A DNA stretch of 64,000 nucleotides. Origin: JASEGV01 sp947085405. GTDB lineage: Bacteria; Bacteroidota; Ignavibacteria; UBA10030; BY39. The position numbers were made by a program, and so were the translations under genes. Below, piece after piece: positions 62,080-64,000 of the stretch (position 1 is its first letter; each line of letters starts with the position of its first letter). The notes beneath the pieces were generated by a model. That model did not search any database. It was not told the DNA's origin and saw nothing but the letters and a program-made list of their open reading frames with translations. Where the stretch lies: positions 1 through 64,000 of the forward strand of contig CAMTWO010000026.1 of NCBI GenBank assembly GCA_947085405.1, in the 5' to 3' direction.

Positions 62080-62163
62080 CGAATATCGAACAAAGAATTA
62101 TGAATTATGAAGTATTTGTCCACTTCGCCATTCGACATTCGGTGTTCATTATTCATTATTAGA
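62080..62163. repeat. Low-complexity repeats and inverted pair in spacer
   Basis: In the 141-base gap between acpS and the synthetase gene, gaatgtcgaat (62083-62093) pairs with attcgacattc, and the words aattatgaattatgaa and ttcattattcattatt mirror each other. It is like the spacers at 17670 and 24464. Confidence 0.55.
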
Positions 62164-62192
62164 ACTATCCATGATTAATAAAAGGAGAATTA

Positions 62193-63893
62193 ATGAGTAA
62201 CATCGGTTCATATGAAGAGAGATACAAAACTTTTAAATGGGAACAAGCAGAAAAAGAATTGGAGTACGGTAAAAACGGAATGTACAATATCGGTTATTAC
62301 TGTTCCGACCGAATCTGCGAAAGAGGCGATGCCAATAAGTTGGCATTAATATGGGAAGGATTCACCGGCGAGGTTAAAAAATTCACTTACGACGATATAC
62401 GCGTGCACAGTAACACCATCGCAAAGTTCTTGCAGGATAACGGAGTGAACCTTGGCGACCGTGTTTGTCTTTTTATGGATAAAGTTCCTGAATTGTATTT
62501 GGGATTTATTGGAATCTTAAAGATGGGTGGAATAGCACAACCCCTCTTCTCCGCGTTCGGTGAAGAAGCATTATTCACTCGCTTGGATGATGCAAAAACA
62601 AAAGCGATAATTACTCAGAAAAAACATTTAGGAAAAGTTCGTAGGATAAAAGATAAACTTCCTGAGCTTACAAAAATTATAATCGTCGATGCTGACGATA
62701 CAACACCTCAGGTTAATGAAATTCATTTTTGGCTGGCGAAAGCCCGGAAGGTAGATAAGTTCGACGTTGTAAAAGTCGGACCGGAAGTGCCATCTCTTTT
62801 ACATTATACTTCCGGCACCACGGGTAAACCAAAAGGAGCTCAGCACGCTCATTCATCAATTATCGCTCAGTACATTACATCAAAGTGGGTTCTCGATTTG
62901 CAGCCCGATGATATTTACTGGTGTACTGCCGACCCCGGATGGGTAACCGGAACTTCATACGGCATTATCGGTCCGTGGGCAAACGGTGTTACACAAGTTG
63001 TATTGGATGCCGGCTTTGGCACCGAGAAGTGGTATGCGTTTATACAGAAATATAAAGTTACGATGTGGTATTCAGCGCCAACTGCAATCCGGTTACTTAT
63101 GAAGGAGGGATTGGATGTTGTGAAGAAGTTCGACCTATCATCGCTCCGCCATCTTGCAAGTGTCGGTGAACCGTTAAACGCTGAAGCTGTTATTTGGTCT
63201 GAGAAAGCATTCGGCAAACCATTTTATGATACATACTGGCAGACTGAAACTGGTGCGATAGTGATTACAAATTTTCCTGAAATGAAAATAAAACCAGGTT
63301 CAATGGGGAAAGCATTCCCTGGGGTTATTGCAACTGTTGTGAACGCAAAGACTTATGAACCGATCGAAACTCCGGGCACAGTCGGTTTAATCGCCCTCAA
63401 ACCCGGCTGGCCCTCGATGATGCGAACTTATTGGAACAATAAAGAAACTTATGATTGCAAATTTAAGAATGGCTGGTATATTTGCGGCGACCGTTCAAGC
63501 ATTGATAACGAGGGTTATTTCTGGTTTGTTGGACGTGATGATGATGTTATTAATACCGCAGGACATCTCGTCGGTCCGTTTGAGATTGAATCTGCGCTGC
63601 TTGAACACAAAGCTGTTGCGGAATCGGCTGCGATTGGAAAACCCGACCCTGTGAATATGGAAGTAGTAAAAGCATTCATCGCGCTCAAACCCGGTTTTGA
63701 ACCAAGCGGCGATTTAGAATTAGATATCATGAATTTTATACGGAAGAAACTTTCTCCACTTGCAATGCCTCAAGATATTGAGTTCGTTAAATCACTTCCC
63801 AAAACTCGCAGCGGAAAAATTATGCGGCGTCTCCTCCGCGCTCAAGAATGGGGCGAAGAAATAGGAGATATTTCAACTCTGGAAAATGACTAA
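62193..63893 (+). CDS. acsA: Acetyl-CoA synthetase-like acyl-CoA ligase
   Basis: A 566-residue adenylate-forming enzyme: HYTSGTTGKPKGAQHAH (A3), YWQTETGAI (A5), YICGDRSSIDNEGYFWFVGR (A7/A8) and PKTRSGKIMRRLLRA with the acetylation-site lysine (A10). Length and motifs suit the short AcsA class (~570 residues) that activates acetate or short acids via acyl-AMP. It has a good AAAGGAG site. Confidence 0.92.
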   Translation: MSNIGSYEERYKTFKWEQAEKELEYGKNGMYNIGYYCSDRICERGDANKLALIWEGFTGEVKKFTYDDIRVHSNTIAKFLQDNGVNLGDRVCLFMDKVPELYLGFIGILKMGGIAQPLFSAFGEEALFTRLDDAKTKAIITQKKHLGKVRRIKDKLPELTKIIIVDADDTTPQVNEIHFWLAKARKVDKFDVVKVGPEVPSLLHYTSGTTGKPKGAQHAHSSIIAQYITSKWVLDLQPDDIYWCTADPGWVTGTSYGIIGPWANGVTQVVLDAGFGTEKWYAFIQKYKVTMWYSAPTAIRLLMKEGLDVVKKFDLSSLRHLASVGEPLNAEAVIWSEKAFGKPFYDTYWQTETGAIVITNFPEMKIKPGSMGKAFPGVIATVVNAKTYEPIETPGTVGLIALKPGWPSMMRTYWNNKETYDCKFKNGWYICGDRSSIDNEGYFWFVGRDDDVINTAGHLVGPFEIESALLEHKAVAESAAIGKPDPVNMEVVKAFIALKPGFEPSGDLELDIMNFIRKKLSPLAMPQDIEFVKSLPKTRSGKIMRRLLRAQEWGEEIGDISTLEND

Positions 63894-63938
63894 TTTATTG
63901 ATAAATATTTTTTATAAATAAATTTATATTATTAGGCT

Positions 63939-64000
63939 ATGAATATTATAATTGCTTTGATTGTTGGGTTCATGATCGTGTTATTATCATTCTTTACAAT
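63939..64000 (+). CDS. Start of a membrane protein (3' partial)
   Basis: An ATG at 63939 opens a hydrophobic stretch (MNIIIALIVGFMIVLLSFFT) that runs off the end of the window, as a transmembrane helix or signal anchor would. It lies 46 bases after the synthetase stop. Family not recognisable from 20 residues. Confidence 0.5.
   Translation, partial: MNIIIALIVGFMIVLLSFFT

Noticed and set aside
1..64000. CRISPR array
   Set aside because: No series of regularly spaced repeats with unique spacers; the only direct repeats are two-copy or low-complexity.
1..64000. Intact prophage or insertion sequence
   Set aside because: No transposase, integrase, portal, capsid or terminase genes seen; the ORF6N and Bro-N genes are isolated.

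Overview
The window reads as a chromosomal segment of an AT-rich bacterium from the Bacteroidota/Chlorobiota/Ignavibacteriota side of the tree. Ignavibacteria-like is the best guess. The main support is a secreted protein (45207-46949) that ends in a type IX secretion sorting domain with the SQNYPNPFNP motif. Other supports are the alternative GlmU-like nucleotidyltransferase, a complete-looking futalosine (mqn) menaquinone route, rubrerythrin and a TonB/ExbBD system. Assignment is by protein resemblance only; no database was searched.

Layout. 1-6860: housekeeping genes (TatD-radical SAM fusion, HEAT-repeat cyclophilin, methylmalonyl-CoA mutase catalytic subunit, guaA). 6871-7509: an ORF6N-domain gene with an unusual duplicated palindrome. 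7532-25240: a chorismate-use region with mqnP, a ubiX-type gene, mqnL, a fused mqnE-mqnA, mqnC, pabB, pabC, DUF2148 and rubrerythrin, then a minus-strand beta-CASP hydrolase, mqnD and menG/ubiE. aroF (25348) supplies the first step of the shikimate pathway. This region is interrupted at 10862-15663 by a three-gene cassette: a small protein, a SNF2-family ATPase and an Hsp70/actin-fold ATPase. 26376-34541: ABC transporter genes, a TPR-periplasmic binding protein fusion, radC, two envelope proteins, phoH and mazG. 34634-38780: response regulator, sensor kinase, NtrC-type activator and STAS protein, with a sigma-54-like promoter. 38817-44155: an ExbB-ExbD-ExbD-TonB-binding lipoprotein-TPR operon. 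44162-45206: ppa, tRNA-Thr and a structured spacer in which a miniature inverted-repeat element splits a partial tRNA copy. 45207-52275: assorted metabolic genes, rpmE and rsmB.

52384-61130 is a tightly packed four-gene operon that looks like anti-phage defence: PLD-SNF2 helicase, Bro-N protein, Eco57I-like methylase and AAA+ ATPase. It is followed by a decayed tail of a second methylase (61135-61290). acpS, an acetyl-CoA synthetase-like gene and the start of a membrane protein end the window.

The most interesting signals are five. (1) The SNF2 plus Hsp70/actin cassette lies inside the mqn cluster. (2) The ORF6N gene carries an internal palindrome that is repeated, inverted, in its own 5' region, and the unrelated Bro-N gene carries a palindrome with the same core at a comparable codon position. 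(3) The four-gene defence-like operon has its methylase remnant beside it. (4) The tRNA-Thr 3' copy is split by a 160-bp element with terminal inverted repeats. (5) A family of low-complexity spacer repeats has in places become part of coding sequence (mqnL, pabC).
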